NCBI GenBank assembly: GCA_911728435.2
Contig: OU452200.1
Coordinates: forward strand, 806,001-870,000
Origin: Apoderus coryli
Lineage: Eukaryota; Arthropoda; Insecta; Coleoptera; Attelabidae
Length of the DNA stretch: 64,000 nt
Direction: 5' to 3'
A program made the translations under genes and the position numbers. Position 1 is the first letter of the stretch, and each line of letters starts with the position of its first letter. The notes beneath the pieces are model-generated. The model was not told where the DNA came from, did not search any database, and worked only from the letters and a program-made list of their open reading frames with translations. Below are positions 1 to 11,660 of the stretch, one piece after another.

Positions 1-129
1 TTTTTGTACTCTCTGAGACATTAAAATTGAACTAGATGTAAAATGTATTAAAATTTGCCTTCATAAAACTACAAAATGATCAAACGTTGTAGGAATTGAG
101 TTGATTGAAATCTATTTTATTATACAGCC

Positions 130-825
130 AGCATCTGGTTGAATAACGAAATGCAGTTTCCAAAAAAAAATTACAGTCAGCTAGATCGAGAGGCAACCGC
201 AATTTATTCTACATTTATATTTATTGGGAGACATTTTACACTTGTTTTCGATAATAAACCTTTGATGACCATATTGAACCGAATCCGGTTCTGTCAGCAA
301 CAAGGATCACACAAACGCAGATTATTTATCATGAAATCCTTTACACCTATCAGAAAATGCAAACATGATTGACCATGATGCCTTTTCCAGAACAACACCA
401 TAGTAAATCAGATTTCTACAACAAACACTCGATGCACAATAGTAGAACAATTAAAAGAGTTAAAGGCGAAGCTTTTAAAAGGAAAATATTCTCGATCCAG
501 AATTTTCTATCCAAGGAGGAAAAATTTTCAAGAATACTAGAGTAATTATACCAAAATTTCAGGATGAACCAAGGATTACACAGTACTCATATAGGCATTG
601 TGCTCGATAGATAAAGAGAAATTCGTCAACAGCACCTCTCCATCACCCAGCACCAGCAAATAATTTGCAGCGGTTCAATGTGAACCGCTGCCAACCCAAC
701 CATTTTTGAATCATTACTTTTTTATAGTGGCAGATGCAAAGAGTAAATGGCCAGGAATGTACCAACAACTCCTGGAACAATTCATCATCTACGAGAGATT
801 CAGCTGGATGAACATTTTCCAGGGT
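130..825 (+). pseudogene. Ty3/gypsy-type pol remnant (RNase H to integrase)
   Basis: Decayed polyprotein fragment of a Ty3/gypsy LTR retrotransposon. The RT-linked RNase H region is readable from 139 (SQLDREATAIYS, then DNKPL, the strand that normally reads TDHKPL). Further along, in another frame, an integrase-core strand is visible near 727 (VADAKSKWPG, normally followed by the catalytic region). The stretch between holds several stops and frame changes, and both LTRs, gag, protease and most of RT are absent. It ends close to 825, where the CIR1-like sequence begins. Family assignment rests on these two motifs in the right order and spacing. It cannot encode a functional protein. Confidence 0.6.
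667..691. repeat. Perfect 11-bp inverted repeat
   Basis: GCAGCGGTTCA, a 3-bp ATG spacer, then TGAACCGCTGC. It lies inside the decayed gypsy fragment and could form a small cruciform or hairpin. No function is assigned. Confidence 0.7.
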
Positions 826-839
826 GGAGCGAGATATTT

Positions 840-1397
840 CTTCCTTTTATATGTGTAAAAAGTTCATTCATCCAGCATCTCGCGATAATTTGAAAAGGGT
901 ATGGATGGCAGAACAAAAAGCTGACGCATACAAAAAAACGACAAGAAGAACTTCGTCAACAACATGAAAAAGAACAGGAATGTCAAGCAATGCTCATGAA
1001 GTAGAACAAAGACAAACTCTCAGTAAGTTTCATGTATGAGCCAACTCCAGGAGCTAAAAAAGAACGTGAAAAAGAGGACAACGAACCAGAATACAGATTC
1101 GAATGGCAACGTAAATACAGCGCACCTCGTGAGAGTTATTGTATGCAAGGTCGTTGGAAAATTCCGCTGTAATCGATGAAAAGTCGTTAGTAAATCAGAT
1201 GCTTGAAGATGGGATGGCACTAAACAAACGTGATATAGAGCCTAATAGGGAGGACTTGTTGTTGAGTGAAGATGGTGAAGAGAATCCTGATGCTGCGTTT
1301 TGATGTCTTTGAGTAAAATGCAGAAGAAGGCACTTTTAAAGAAATTGGAAGAAATTGAAAGGAATCAAATAAAAAACGGAAAGGCTAGGAAAAAAAA
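840..1397 (+). pseudogene. CIR1: Processed pseudogene of CIR1 (corepressor interacting with RBPJ)
   Basis: Conceptual translation across frames gives [17 protein letters not shown] followed by [11 protein letters not shown] near 862-935, then [17 protein letters not shown] and [18 protein letters not shown] near 1028-1145. A lysine-rich coiled C-terminal piece (LSKMQKKALLKKLEEIE) follows near 1310-1365. This is the order of the conserved N-terminal Cir_N domain and the following region of CIR1, a nuclear corepressor and spliceosome-associated protein. The conserved block normally after APRE.Y, including its zinc-knuckle-like CIKC segment, is missing, and the reading frame is broken by stops and shifts. 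No introns are seen, so I infer a retrocopy made by LINE machinery. The 3' side runs directly into a LINE fragment at about 1398. Confidence 0.7.
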
Positions 1398-1825
1398 ACC
1401 ATATGAAAACAGTAGTTGTTGAGTTTAGCACAAACCGTCTCGACATGGGCCTGAAAATTGAGGTGCTTATCTATCTTAACACCAAGAAAATTTACGCAAT
1501 CATTAAGGGGGACATTGTGACTATCAAAGTCAAATAAAAAGCCAGAGGAGTTCCTTTACCGGCTATGAAATTCAATTACTTGAGTCTTCATTGATTTAAT
1601 CATTAATTTTTTGCAGCACACCAAGTAGACATCTATTTGTGGATCAACATCAGCAATAACCGCTGTGGTGTCATCGGCATATAAAAAGATAAGATTTTAG
1701 CACTATTGACATGTTCCGGAAGATCGTTATTGTACAGGGAACAAGCTAAGGGCCCCAATATACTTCCCTGTGGTGTACCCAAGTTAAGATCAAACTTCTT
1801 GTTGTTGTGTATTACTCGTATAGTT
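1398..1825 (-). pseudogene. Jockey/CR1-type LINE reverse transcriptase fragment
   Basis: Read on the minus strand, this holds the RT finger/palm motif GTPQGSILGPL near 1740-1780. A damaged catalytic strand follows (FYMPMTP where F/YADDT is expected), then FLGVKIDKHLNFQAHVETVC near 1425-1490, the usual thumb-region motif. Both ends of the ORF are missing and frames change at least twice. The missing YADD means the RT is dead. Target-site duplications were not identifiable. Confidence 0.7.
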
Positions 1826-3320
1826 TTCCAAAGTATCTAGATTGATATGATGTACAAAAACAATGAATTTGTTTGTAATTCTTAGATCATTCGTATCAAA
1901 TTCTATATTTCTCATCTCACACGCATCTCTTGTACGTATAAGTTGTCTAGCATGGAATACCTACCTATACAAGTTCAAACTCCCTGGGATATTGATGAAC
2001 ACAAAGCCGGCATATATATATCCATATTACAACATAGCCAGTGTGTATAGGTAAAATCTCTGCGGGACATTGGCTCTACTACTCTTATAATGACGGCCGA
2101 ATAGTAGTCAGTTGTTTACCTTATGCTTACCCTTCCACAAAGGTTGTAGTTGTTATAATATACCATAAGCATAATCATGTTTATAATACTATGAGTTATG
2201 AATTATGCTGGTTGGGTATTAAATTATTATGATAAGTTGTAGTTGAACGACATTGTCTGTTTATTTAAACAGTAATAGAGTGGATATACTACTGGGTACA
2301 TGCTAAGATAATGGGCTTGACAGATGCAGCTTGAGAACTCATTAAAGGGGAATATGTGATTAATAGATGCCTATCGAATGCCTGAAAAAATAAATAAAAG
2401 GGATTTTCGATTTATTTATTTGAGAATAATAATAATGGCCCCATATCAAATTTATAATATGTGGTATCAAGGTAATATTTAAAACAGTTTTTGTCAATTT
2501 TTCCTAATATTAGATTTTGACCATGGGAAAACTAACAGCAGTTTTATGGGTAAATAGGTTTATTAATATTCAATGAGACTTTTGGAAGGGGGCCTTTAAG
2601 CCTCATCCGTAACTTGGTAGGTATATTTAAATATTTTCGTGTGATTTAGCAGCCTTCAATCAACCCCTTTTAATATCCCTAATTGCTATTTAGCTATGGA
2701 CGACAGTTTTGTGTAGGTATACATTTTCAAAGTTATAACGTGAGATTTTACCCCATTCCTACAAAATCAGTAGAGGGTGCTGATTTGTTTTTATTAAGCA
2801 AAAGGCAGCTGACAAAGTGTTAGTTATAAGAATAATTTATATAATTTTTTTTTCACAAATTCATCAGATGAAGGCAGGAATTTTGCTTACGCATAACCAT
2901 AATTATAAAGCAACATCTAATGTAGAATTTAAGTGATTCTAATTTTGTTCCTAGAATTTTTCTTGAAAAAGATAATTTAGTCTGTTTTTTTATTGTACCT
3001 ACTTGTTTTTGAAGACTATTTTTTGACAGTTCTAGCAGCCATTCAAACACAAAGAGGTAATTTTATATATTTTAGATGAAGGTTGGATAAACTATACTCC
3101 TTTGTTGAAGTTCAAGGATTTTTAGGAATTTAAAGTCAGCTTCAAATAATAATAATCGAAATTAATCCAAGCATTAGTCGATATTGGGGACGTTGGTAAA
3201 ATAACCACAGGTTTCTTGGGGTAACACATTTTGACTTTGTCAAGGAGAGTAATTTTATCCTTTTCCTTTTAATAAAAATAATAGTATTGAATCAAAAATT
3301 TAAGACACACTTTTAGTTAA
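1826..3320. other. No recognisable gene
   Basis: AT-rich sequence with only short, unrecognised reading frames (for example 1863-2054 and 2041-2232 on the plus strand). I see no domain, RNA gene or clear repeat boundary. Confidence 0.4.
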
Positions 3321-3324
3321 TATT

Positions 3325-3365
3325 GCCGACATTTCGGTAAATTTTTTACCATCCTCATGAGAAAC
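3325..3365 (-). ncRNA. Hammerhead-like motif, degenerate
   Basis: Minus strand: ATGAGGA (CTGANGA with C3 changed to A), one extra T, a 6-bp stem GGTAAA/TTTACC, then GAAA and TGTC. The arrangement matches the other hammerhead-like motifs in the window. Stem I is not convincing, and the changed C3 would be expected to abolish cleavage. Confidence 0.25.
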
Positions 3366-3559
3366 TGTAAATATGAAAAATACACTTAATTTCAGGATTT
3401 TCATTTCAACGCGGTCGTACCAGAACAAATGATGCAGAGCCAGAAAATGTTAAAAAAAAATCACAAATTGGTTATGAACGATCGTAAATTGAAGTTGCCA
3501 AGGTGTTAACTCTTAAATATTGTGAAAGTTATATGTGCACTGATGATAGTTGATTGAGA

Positions 3560-4240
3560 TTTATAGGTTGGGTTGATGATGTTGGCAATGCCAACCAAAA
3601 AATAAAATTTCTAGCCCTGTGGTCTTATAAACATAAACTAACAATAAATGCTACAAAAACACAAGTCTTTTTGGTAAAAATATACAATATGTAATAGATT
3701 GTATGCAAAATAGGCAAGCTCAGATATTTTGGCATTGTGTTAGACTCTGAGTTGCGCTTCAAGGCTCATATCATATGCCTCCTTGAAGTTGCTTTATCCA
3801 CATAGACAAGTACTCTCTGTTGAACTTAGAGGTAGAGTTATTGAAAATATGGTTTTGAGTAATGTTAATTTTTGTGGAGTTGTTTATGCTAAGCATTGAT
3901 AAAAATGGTATACAGCGCGTTCAAATATCGTGTTTGCGGTACATTTTTGGGCTCTCTTTGTGCGCGACAGGCAGTTTTATTTGATAGAATTGTTAGAAAT
4001 AGACAACCCCTATATCTGTACAATAAAATTAAGTTCCGATCGAATGGACTATTAGAATGTACGATTAGAATGTACGATAGAACGTAGAAATTTGGAGAGG
4101 TACCGTTTTGAAAACAAAAAAACCGCCAATATTTTATCAATGTGTTCAGTTAGAATAAGAACATATCTCCGTTTCTAATAATTATGTCGATTTAAAAATT
4201 TTGTATCAATTAGAGATTAGTTTCATTTAATTCCAGCTAA
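3560..4240 (+). pseudogene. Jockey-type LINE RT C-terminal remnant
   Basis: Frame-shifted remnant of the region after the RT catalytic site: KHKLTINATKTQVFLVKI near 3630-3690, YFGIVLDSELRFKAHI near 3723-3770, then a C-terminal segment near 3911-4000 (RVQISCLRYIFGLSLRDRQ). These correspond to the N.KT, F.LG.. and IQ..C.R motifs of Jockey-group ORF2. There are stops in every frame and no poly(A) tail is evident. It is a dead, 5'-truncated copy. Confidence 0.6.
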
Positions 4241-4504
4241 GATTCTTTGAGTTATGAGTCTTGGTAAATATATAGGTAATGTATAGAAGTATTTTATTTA
4301 TTTGTAGATAATTTAGTGCTTTAGCTATTTATTATATCCTAGAACCAGTTAGCCTACCTACCAGAGCGTGCTAAATCATAACAGTCGCTCCTCAGTGTGT
4401 GTTCGCCAAACTGCAACTACTGCAATGATTATTTTACAATAATCAGCCTACACTATGAGATAATTTTAAATTTGAAATTGTCGATAGACACCAAAGCAAT
4501 GGTA

Positions 4505-6086
4505 AGCATTGCATGTCTACTAATAATAAGCTGTGTTTTTTGTAAGACATTTTTGTTTTAAATTCATAATTGGTGAAGATTTTTCCCCAATTTCTACGCC
4601 ACTAGAAAAAGTACGGTTTTAAGATACCCATTTCAACCACCGATGTTTTCTACACAAAAAAGATACTCTTGGTTATAAGCTCGAAAGTGGACCGTTTCCG
4701 AGGAAAATCAACAAATTGTTGAAAAACGTGGTCAATTTTTTTAAATAAATTTAATTTTTTCTACTAATTAAACGTTAACTTTATAATTGCAAAATTAAAA
4801 AAAAAAATTATAGAAAAGTTGTGTTTTCAAAATTTCCCAACCCGTAAAAAAGTCGAAGAATTGCTGCGTGCATTGAAGCTAACGGCAGACATTTCCAACG
4901 TTTAATTTAATTGTGTATGATTTGTTATTGTTTTTTTTTTCTAATTTTGCAATTATGAAGTTTTCGTTTGGTTTTGTTACTTATTCTAACGTTTAAATAA
5001 ATCTCGTTTAATTAGTAGAAAAAATTAAATTGACTTCAAAAAATTGACCATGTTTTTCAACAAATTGATTTTCTTCGACAACGGTCAACTTTAGAGCTTA
5101 TAACTAAGAGTATCTTTTTTTGTGTAGAAAACATTGGCGGTTCAAATGGGTATCTTAAAACTGTACTTTTTGCAGTGGCGTAGAAATTGGGGAGAAAAAC
5201 ACCCACTACTAGGGTGGAGCGAAAATTTCAACTTTCGAAATTTAATTGTGGCTAGCGCGCAAAAGTTGTCTTTTATTATAGCAAAAAACATATTCAAAGC
5301 GCAATTAAATCGGCCAACTTTTGGAGGTTCCCCAAAGGCTAAGAAACTTGTTAATAATAAGCATATAAGTTATTACATTTTCCACTCTCTGCGTTCATTA
5401 AATTAATTCATTAAAAAAGGTTGAAAAGTAGGAAGACCGATGCTGTTTCCACTAAAGTGAAAGAATTTCAACACAATGGCAATGGTACCCTTTTTGCTAT
5501 AACTGCGTGTAAATCTGCCTATTTGAGTTTATGCAATAGCAATGTCAAAGTGCCTCTTAAAGAGAGTGTTTTCACTAGACCAGAGAACCGAACGTAAAAT
5601 GGCAATTAGTTCAGTTGATGATGTAATTGAAACTAAGAAAATTGAAAAAAAAACTAGCCACAAAAATCAAAAGATGCGTCTAAAATATTAAAAGAAAAAA
5701 CTCAACCCAAAAGTATCATACAAAAGGTTGTATTGTCAGAATCTGACCTTTCTGATAAAGACTCAGATGCAAAAGACCGTACGGATAACTTTACTCCCAG
5801 AATCCAACTCCGTCAACATCACAATCAATAGAAACGATGGGACAAAAGAGAATTTAATTACCAAAATTAGAAAAAGCCTGTGACAGAACAGGTGTTTCTG
5901 ATAGAGCAGCGGCAATAATAGCTTCAGCTGTTTTAGAAGATCTTAAATTAATTACTCCAAGCGATTCGACAAAAATAATTGACAGAAATTTTTTTTTTTG
6001 CAAATTCGCTTCACCCTACCCACTACCCCTTCAAAATCTTCACCAATTATAAATTTAACACTAGGTTATTATGAGTAGACAATGCT
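4505..6086. repeat. Large foldback (inverted-repeat) element, right arm interrupted
   Basis: The left arm (about 4505-4800) reappears in inverse orientation at about 4925-5199 and, after an interruption, at 6033-6086. Shared landmarks are the AATCTTCACCAATTAT segment, a hAT-like CAGTGGCGTAG string (about 5173; reverse complement near 4596 with one change), and the TAAAACTGTACTTTTTG stretch beside it. Arms are roughly 85-90% alike by eye, with a spacer near 4800-4925. It could be a foldback element or two head-to-head copies of one element. The string CAGTGGCGTAG recurs at 8345, which suggests a repeated transposon end. Confidence 0.6.
5200..6032 (+). mobile_element. Inserted element with TAGGGTGRAGCGAA ends, unidentified protein remnant
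   Basis: This 0.83-kb block interrupts the right arm of the surrounding foldback: compared with the left arm, the sequence splits cleanly at 5199 and resumes at 6033. Its two ends carry matching inverted strings (TAGGGTGGAGCGAA near 5210; reverse complement of TAGGGTGAAGCGAA near 6004-6018), as expected of terminal inverted repeats. Inside, plus-strand frames give SESDLSDKDSDAKDR near 5736-5780 and KACDRTGVSDRAAAIIASAV near 5873-5932, continuing to IDRN near 5980. I do not recognise the protein family for certain. The frames are broken, so this is a decayed, internally deleted copy. Confidence 0.5.
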
Positions 6087-6690
6087 TACAAAAGCTGTTT
6101 CCTGAACGATAAACGGTTCCGGAGATATTCGCAAAAAAAACGGATTTTTTTTCAAGTTCAACCGAAAATGGTGTATTTTTTCATATTTTTGGACGAGCTC
6201 TCACATCCTAAAGTCCTGCGCATATATTATGAAACACCCTGTATAATATACTCGTATTTTAGTTGGTATAATATAAAATTGTTCCTATATATCTTATTTT
6301 TGCTTCGACATACCTACATTCTGTATATACTTAGAGTTTCAAAGTTTTGAATTATGTCATGAATAAACATCCACGATGTTTTTCTTGTGTTGGAATAAAC
6401 GACAAAATCAGTCTTTTCATATATTATTTACAGTCACGAACAGCGCAACTATTTGTATAAGACCTACTAAAAACTTATACTTTGATGTTCTACTTATATA
6501 GGGAAAAAAGTTTATTTTGTTGTACTAGTTTTAAAAATTAAACAGTTAGTAGAATGAGAAAACTAAGATTGAAAATATGTACCGTTATTTAAAATTCGTA
6601 GACTATACATAGGTATAATCGTAGATATCTGGAATTGATATAGCTACATTTAGGGCATTCGATAAAGAAAGATAAGATTAAGAAATTGTC
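6087..6690. other. No recognisable gene
   Basis: AT-rich. It contains a reversed TATACAGGGTG transposon-end-like string at 6235-6245 but no identifiable coding sequence. Confidence 0.4.
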
Positions 6691-6694
6691 TGAA

Positions 6695-8131
6695 ATTTAG
6701 CAAGATTATACCGTTATTCAAAAAAGGATCTCCAGATGAATTAAACAACTAACGTTCTATTTCTATAGTGCCTGTTCTAGGCAAAATTTTTGAAAAGATA
6801 CTCTTTAAACAATTAGCCAACTATTTTGAAAGAAATAATTTATTTTCTCCGAAACAATTTGGATTTAGACCGAAACTTAACACCGTTTCAGCTATAGAAA
6901 ACTTTATAAATAGCGTTATAACCGCTTTTGAGAGTAGAAGGCTTGTATGGGCTTCTTTTCTTGATTTAAAAGAGGCGTTTGATTGCGTCTCACACGATAT
7001 CTTGTTGGGTAAACTGGAGCGATACGGTATGAGTGCGAATTCGATTCGTTTGTTGAGTTCCTATCTCACTGGTAGGAATGTTGTAACGATGTTTGAGTCA
7101 AAGTATTCTCTTGTTGAGCTCTTGTAAAGTCCCACAGGGCTCGGTGCTCGGACCTCTATTGGTTTTGATTTTCATTAATGATTTACCGCTACATCTGCCA
7201 TGCTCTGACCTGACATGGTTTGCAGACGATTCAACTATTGTCGATGTTGAACTGTCGAGTGATGTTCTAGCCTCAAGTATGATTAATTCACAGTCGAGGG
7301 CTGCGGACTGGTTTGCAGCTAACAAACTCTGTATGAATGCCAATAAAACAACTTCTAAAATATTTACATTACGTGAGACGGATGTTGCTGTTTCTGATGG
7401 TCTGGTAAAGTTTTTGGGTGTCACTTTGGACCAAAAGCTAACCTGGGCGGGTCATGTCGAGGATACCATTGCCAAGTTGTCTAAGGTTGTGTTCATGTTG
7501 CGAAGCTTGAAGGGTGAAGTCTCTTTTAATGTTTTGAAATCAGCATATTATGGCCTTTTTCACAGTGTGGCTTCATATGCTTTGCCAATTTGGGGACACT
7601 CTTGTCATGCTAGTCGGGTATTCGCAATCCAAAGACGAGTGGTGCGAATAATGACAGATTCAAAGTTTAGAGAGGATGTCGGACCTAAATTTAAAGAATG
7701 TAAAATAATTACACTCCCGTGTCTCTATATCTACAATTCAATTATGTATGTGAAAAATAATTACAATCTGTACATAAGGCATGATGAAGTTCACAACCAC
7801 AATACCAGAAACAAAAATGACATTCTTCCTGAATATGGTTGGGTAGAAGCAGAAATTCTGTGAATTATTATGGTCCCACATGCTATAATCATTTGCCAGA
7901 TAGTTTGAAAACACTGAGCCTTGCAATGTTCAAAAATAGATTAAAAAACTACTTCATTGACCAGGCTTTTTACTCCATTGATGAATTCCTCAGCACTGAC
8001 TTTCTGTTTTGATTAAGTTATATACATTTCTATGTTTTTATGTTGTGTTATGTAATATTTTAATATTTAATATGACTTGTGTAAACCTTTTTTGGTAATG
8101 ACATGCAATGACAATAAATAAATAAATAAAG
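6695..8131 (+). pseudogene. Jockey-type LINE, 5'-truncated, RT to 3' tail
   Basis: ORF2 C-terminal half of a non-LTR retrotransposon. Visible in order: LFKKGSPDELNN (6713), a finger segment with GFRPKLNT (about 6861), FLDLKEAFDCVSHD (6957), then a frameshift near 7110. After it come VPQGSVLGPLLVLIFINDL (7129), the catalytic FADD (near 7220), and FLGVTLDQKLTWAGHVE (7411). C-terminal motifs follow (YYGLFHSVASYALPIWG, IQRRVVRIM, TLPCLYIY). A second frameshift near 7855 precedes the last residues, ending FYSIDEFLSTDFLF with a stop at about 8010. The 3' UTR ends in a (TAAA)n tail at 8112-8131. The endonuclease and ORF1 are absent. A second copy of the same 3' end lies at 63824-64000 on the minus strand. 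Confidence 0.85.
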
Positions 8132-8830
8132 AATACCTATGTTCGAAATAATAGAACGTTTGCAAATTTCTATATTATCCGTTGTAGGGACGATGGTTTA
8201 TTTATTTTTAAAATATTGTTGAAATGGGTTCCCAATCATCTAAAATAGGCATCAATGAAAACTATAAAGCTTTTAAAACTCCCTTTATCTAACTATGTGG
8301 TTAACAATATCGATTTTCGTGTTTCTGCTGATGTCACCGCTATACAGTGGCGTAGTAACTTTTTTTTCATATACAAAAAAAAAAAAGTATAATATCTAAT
8401 GATGAAAATGAAGTGCGATGATTAGAAACATCAATGAAACTTGTAAAACTCCTGCAATCAAATGCACTTTAAGAATTTGCCACATAAGGACATCTGAAAG
8501 AGAGGAGTAGATGGACAGGTAACATGATTCTTTTGTTATTAAATAAAATGAAATAAACTGCTACAAATGAATAAATGATAATACGAAAACAAGTTTCTTG
8601 TTTTTAGAATCGAAGCCACACTGCCTTCACTCTTTGGACACAAAATTTCGGTTAGTTTCACGACTGATATTTATGTACTTTTTGTTTTTGAAAATACTCC
8701 AACGCGTTCAAAATTGAGGGTGTTTTTTTATAGAGGTATAGAAATTTGAAATGGAATAAAACAAAGATGAATTTTTTAAATTGACATAAAATTTACTTTA
8801 ATCGAAAGATAATCTTTTGGCATTATAATT
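8132..8830. other. Short transposon debris, no gene
   Basis: The string CAGTGGCGTAG at 8345-8355, also found in the foldback near 5173, looks like a hAT-type element end. The rest is AT-rich without recognisable coding capacity. Confidence 0.35.
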
Positions 8831-8832
8831 TA

Positions 8833-9835
8833 AATATGAGCTCTCGCATATGTCCGTCACGGCTGGCTCGGACGTAGTCTAATCTGGAGGTCCAATTTTC
8901 GATGACTTTTTCCAACATTATTTGTGTCCGTATATCGGCAATAACGCGGCGAACGTTGTACTCCAAGTGGTCAATCGTTTCGGGCTTATCGTCCTATCCC
9001 CAGAGAAAATAATTTAGCGGCGTTAAATCGCACGATCTTGGAGGTCAATTCACGGGTCCGAAACGTAAAACTCTGCCGTTACCAAACGTTTCCTTCAATA
9101 AATCAATTGTGTGACATGTTGCGCCGTCTGATTGTTCCATTCATGAACAAAAAAAGTCAGTAATCATGGCTCTATAGCGGCCACCATTGACTGTAATATT
9201 CTGACCGGCTTCGTTTTTAAAGAAGTACGGACCAATGATTCCACCAGCCGATCAAGCACACCAAACAGTCAGTTTTTCTGGACGTAACGGTGTCTCAACA
9301 TACACTTGAGGATTACCATCACTCCAAATATGTTTATTGACGTATCCATTCAAGCGAAAGTGAGCTACATCGTTATACAACACTTGATTATGAAAATCGT
9401 GATCAACGGCAATCTGGTTTTGGGCTCATTCACCGAATCTACGCCTTGCTAGGTGATCGTGTGGCTGCAATTGTGGCACGAGTTGCATTTTGTAAGCACG
9501 CAAACCAAGATCTTTCCGTAAAATTTTCCATAAAGTGGATGAATTAATTGCTCTGATGGACGATTATGTTTACCGTAAAATGGACGTAGTGCGCGATACG
9601 TACGTGATTTTCAAAATAAATTTGCACAATTTGGAAGCGTTGTTCAGGCGTCAGTCTATTCATGCTGAGTTGGAGTACCTAAAACTCTCATAACAAATAT
9701 TGAAGCAATAAAAGTGTATTAACAAAAGCAAAAGCATTGTGGTTTTACTTAGTTGTCACAAAAACACCAAAATCGTTAGGAAGAATTAAATTTTTAATCA
9801 AGTTCTCAAACTTACCTTATAACCAACCCTGTATA
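8833..9835 (-). pseudogene. Mariner/Tc1-superfamily DDE transposase pseudogene
   Basis: The minus-strand reading starts with MNRLTPEQRFQIVQIYFENH near 9663. It continues through NQVLYNDVAHFRLNGY (near 9390-9345), IWSDGNPQVYVETPLRPEKL (about 9330-9272), VTVNGGRYRAMI (near 9200-9165), and PPRSCDLTPLNYFLWG (near 9050-9005), the last carrying the third catalytic Asp. It ends in a C-terminal helix with RVIADIRTQIMLEKVIENW. Many frameshifts and stops separate these blocks. The strand order matches an IS630/Tc1/mariner transposase of an insect-abundant type. Next to its 5' side, ACCCTGTATA at 9826-9835 resembles the TATACAGGGTG ends of such elements. The opposite end could not be found. Confidence 0.7.
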
Positions 9836-10378
9836 TAATTTTTTCACAAAAATTAAAATGTGACAGAACCAACGAGTCGCACAGGACCTTCTTTAGTTTC
9901 GTATTTAGAACTTTTCTTTGAGCATATTTATATTAATTTTAGACTTGAAATCGCCTTCCGAACACACTCTGTTATATGCTTTGTAAACCTCAAATCTTTA
10001 TCAAGTGAGAGTCCCAAATTCCTTGCATTACTTTCTAGTTTTATTTGTACATTATCAATTATGATATTTAACTGATTTTCGAGTCGCTCTCTAAGTTGAG
10101 GTTTATAAAACAGAACCGCCTGAGATTTATCAAGATTTATAGTCAAGCAATGGTCGACTGAAGCCTTTTTTAGATGCTCTATATCCGCATTAATTTTGTT
10201 ATTGGATTCAGTGATTTTATCCGAAGCAAATGTGATATACAGCTGTGTATCGTCTGCATAATAATGAACCTGACTATGTTTTAAATATGTTATAAGCTGT
10301 GATGTATATATTGAAAACAAAATTGAACCAAGTATTGATCCTTGTGGTACGCCATAAATAATTTCGAAATTAAAAAAA
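9836..10378 (-). pseudogene. CR1/Jockey-type LINE RT fragment
   Basis: Minus strand: YGVPQGSILGSILFSIYTSQ (10355-10300), YYADDTQLYITFAS with intact YADD (about 10263-10220), then LTINLDKSQAVLFYKPQL and ARNLGLSLDKDLRFTKHI. A frame-shifted thumb piece follows, reaching about 9840. The catalytic centre is intact over a 130-residue open stretch, but finger domains, endonuclease and 3' UTR are missing. The 3' side stops exactly where the mariner-like end (9835) begins, so one element probably landed in the other. It is similar in type to the fragment at 30250-30880. Confidence 0.75.
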
Positions 10379-11281
10379 GAACTGAAAATATTAATTGAAA
10401 TTATTACGATTTATTCGTAGTTGACTTAGGAGGTCCATACAGATGAACGTTGACGTTAACAGAAAAAAAATAATGAAAATATCACGTCTTTAAATCAAGT
10501 ATTTGCCCTACGTCTATGAGCTTACTTACATGACCAAACATCTTGATGCACTTTAGATGTAACAAAACTACCGGACCCAATGTCCTTTAATAATATAATC
10601 CTTTTCTCCTCATGCTTGCCCAGTCTTCCATCTCTGATCTTATCTACACTTTTAGGCGGGTGTTATTGACATTAGTTTTCTTTTTCCCTCGTCTTATCTT
10701 TTTATTTTCTTACATTTATTCGGATCGTCATCATCATGCAGCACTCACGGTTGTTACTTTACAAGGTGTTCTGCAGATTATTGATTATCGGTCGAGATAA
10801 GACAACTTACAGGCTTTTAAAGACTATTTTTTGAGAAAAGACATATTATTAGTTGCTCTGGCAGAGTAGCAAGCTGTCGTAATGTGGTTGCTTTTATTTT
10901 GTGTTTATACATGCTTATTAGAGAAATCAGCTCACTTTACAGGGTGAACCTCCAAAGTTTATAGACAAGCTGTCTTTAATGTGAGATCAAAAAGGTTTCT
11001 AGAACAGATTTCGGGAATTATAACCATTAATTTGATGACAAAATGTAGGACCTACCTAATATAAGGAAGGAAATAGTTATAGTGACAGTTAGGCCAATAG
11101 TAGAACTGAAGCTGAAGCTAGGAGCAAATACTTTGCGTTAGGGCACATTGCGTATTATTATTTTTATAAGTGAAGCTTTGTGTCACCAATGATAAGTAGG
11201 GTTTTGCGTCCATAGCTATTTTTGTGCACCTACTTATGGTTTTGCTCCTTTGGTTTTTAAATTTAATACGCATTTAATTAT
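10379..11281. other. No recognisable gene
   Basis: Contains ACAGGGTG at 10939-10946, a transposon-end-like string. The short frame at 10612-10800 shows no domain I recognise. Confidence 0.35.
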
Positions 11282-11320
11282 AACAACGTTTCGTGCAATA
11301 CGTGCATATCATCAGGCTAA
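11282..11320 (-). ncRNA. Hammerhead-like motif, partial
   Basis: Minus strand: CTGATGA, two extra bases (TA), a 4-bp stem TGCA/TGCA with a short loop, C, then GAAAC and GTTG. The core boxes are canonical but stem II is weak and stem I unclear. It is probably a decayed relative of the motifs at 47356 and 57297. Confidence 0.3.
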
Positions 11321-11454
11321 AAAACATAAAACCTCAATAAACTAAAAGTTGTAGAAATAAAAATAAACATTCAACAAAAGGACGATGGCCAAACAGACTA
11401 ACATAACAGTTTAAAATTAGATTACAATGACATTTTCTATGGTAGGTATTAGAC

Positions 11455-11660
11455 TCTGTGTCTAATAATAATAATTTATTTCAAAAAGTAAAACAAATAA
11501 AAACAACAATTAATCTTTTGAAATCAAAAGGAAACCCTCTAAAATCATAAAATGACTTGTGCGTTGGTGTATCCTTTTCTTCGCAAAAAATCTCTCGCTC
11601 TCAAAACAACATCCAGTTTCTTCCCAAACCATTACAAATTATCACTAGTAAAAAAAAAGT
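11455..11660 (-). pseudogene. Possible LINE 3' end
   Basis: The minus strand ends in an (AATT/ATT)-rich tail at 11455-11480, with broken frames upstream reading FCEEKDTPTHKSFYDFRGF, which has the look of a LINE ORF2 C-terminus. There is no diagnostic RT motif, so this is tentative. Confidence 0.25.
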
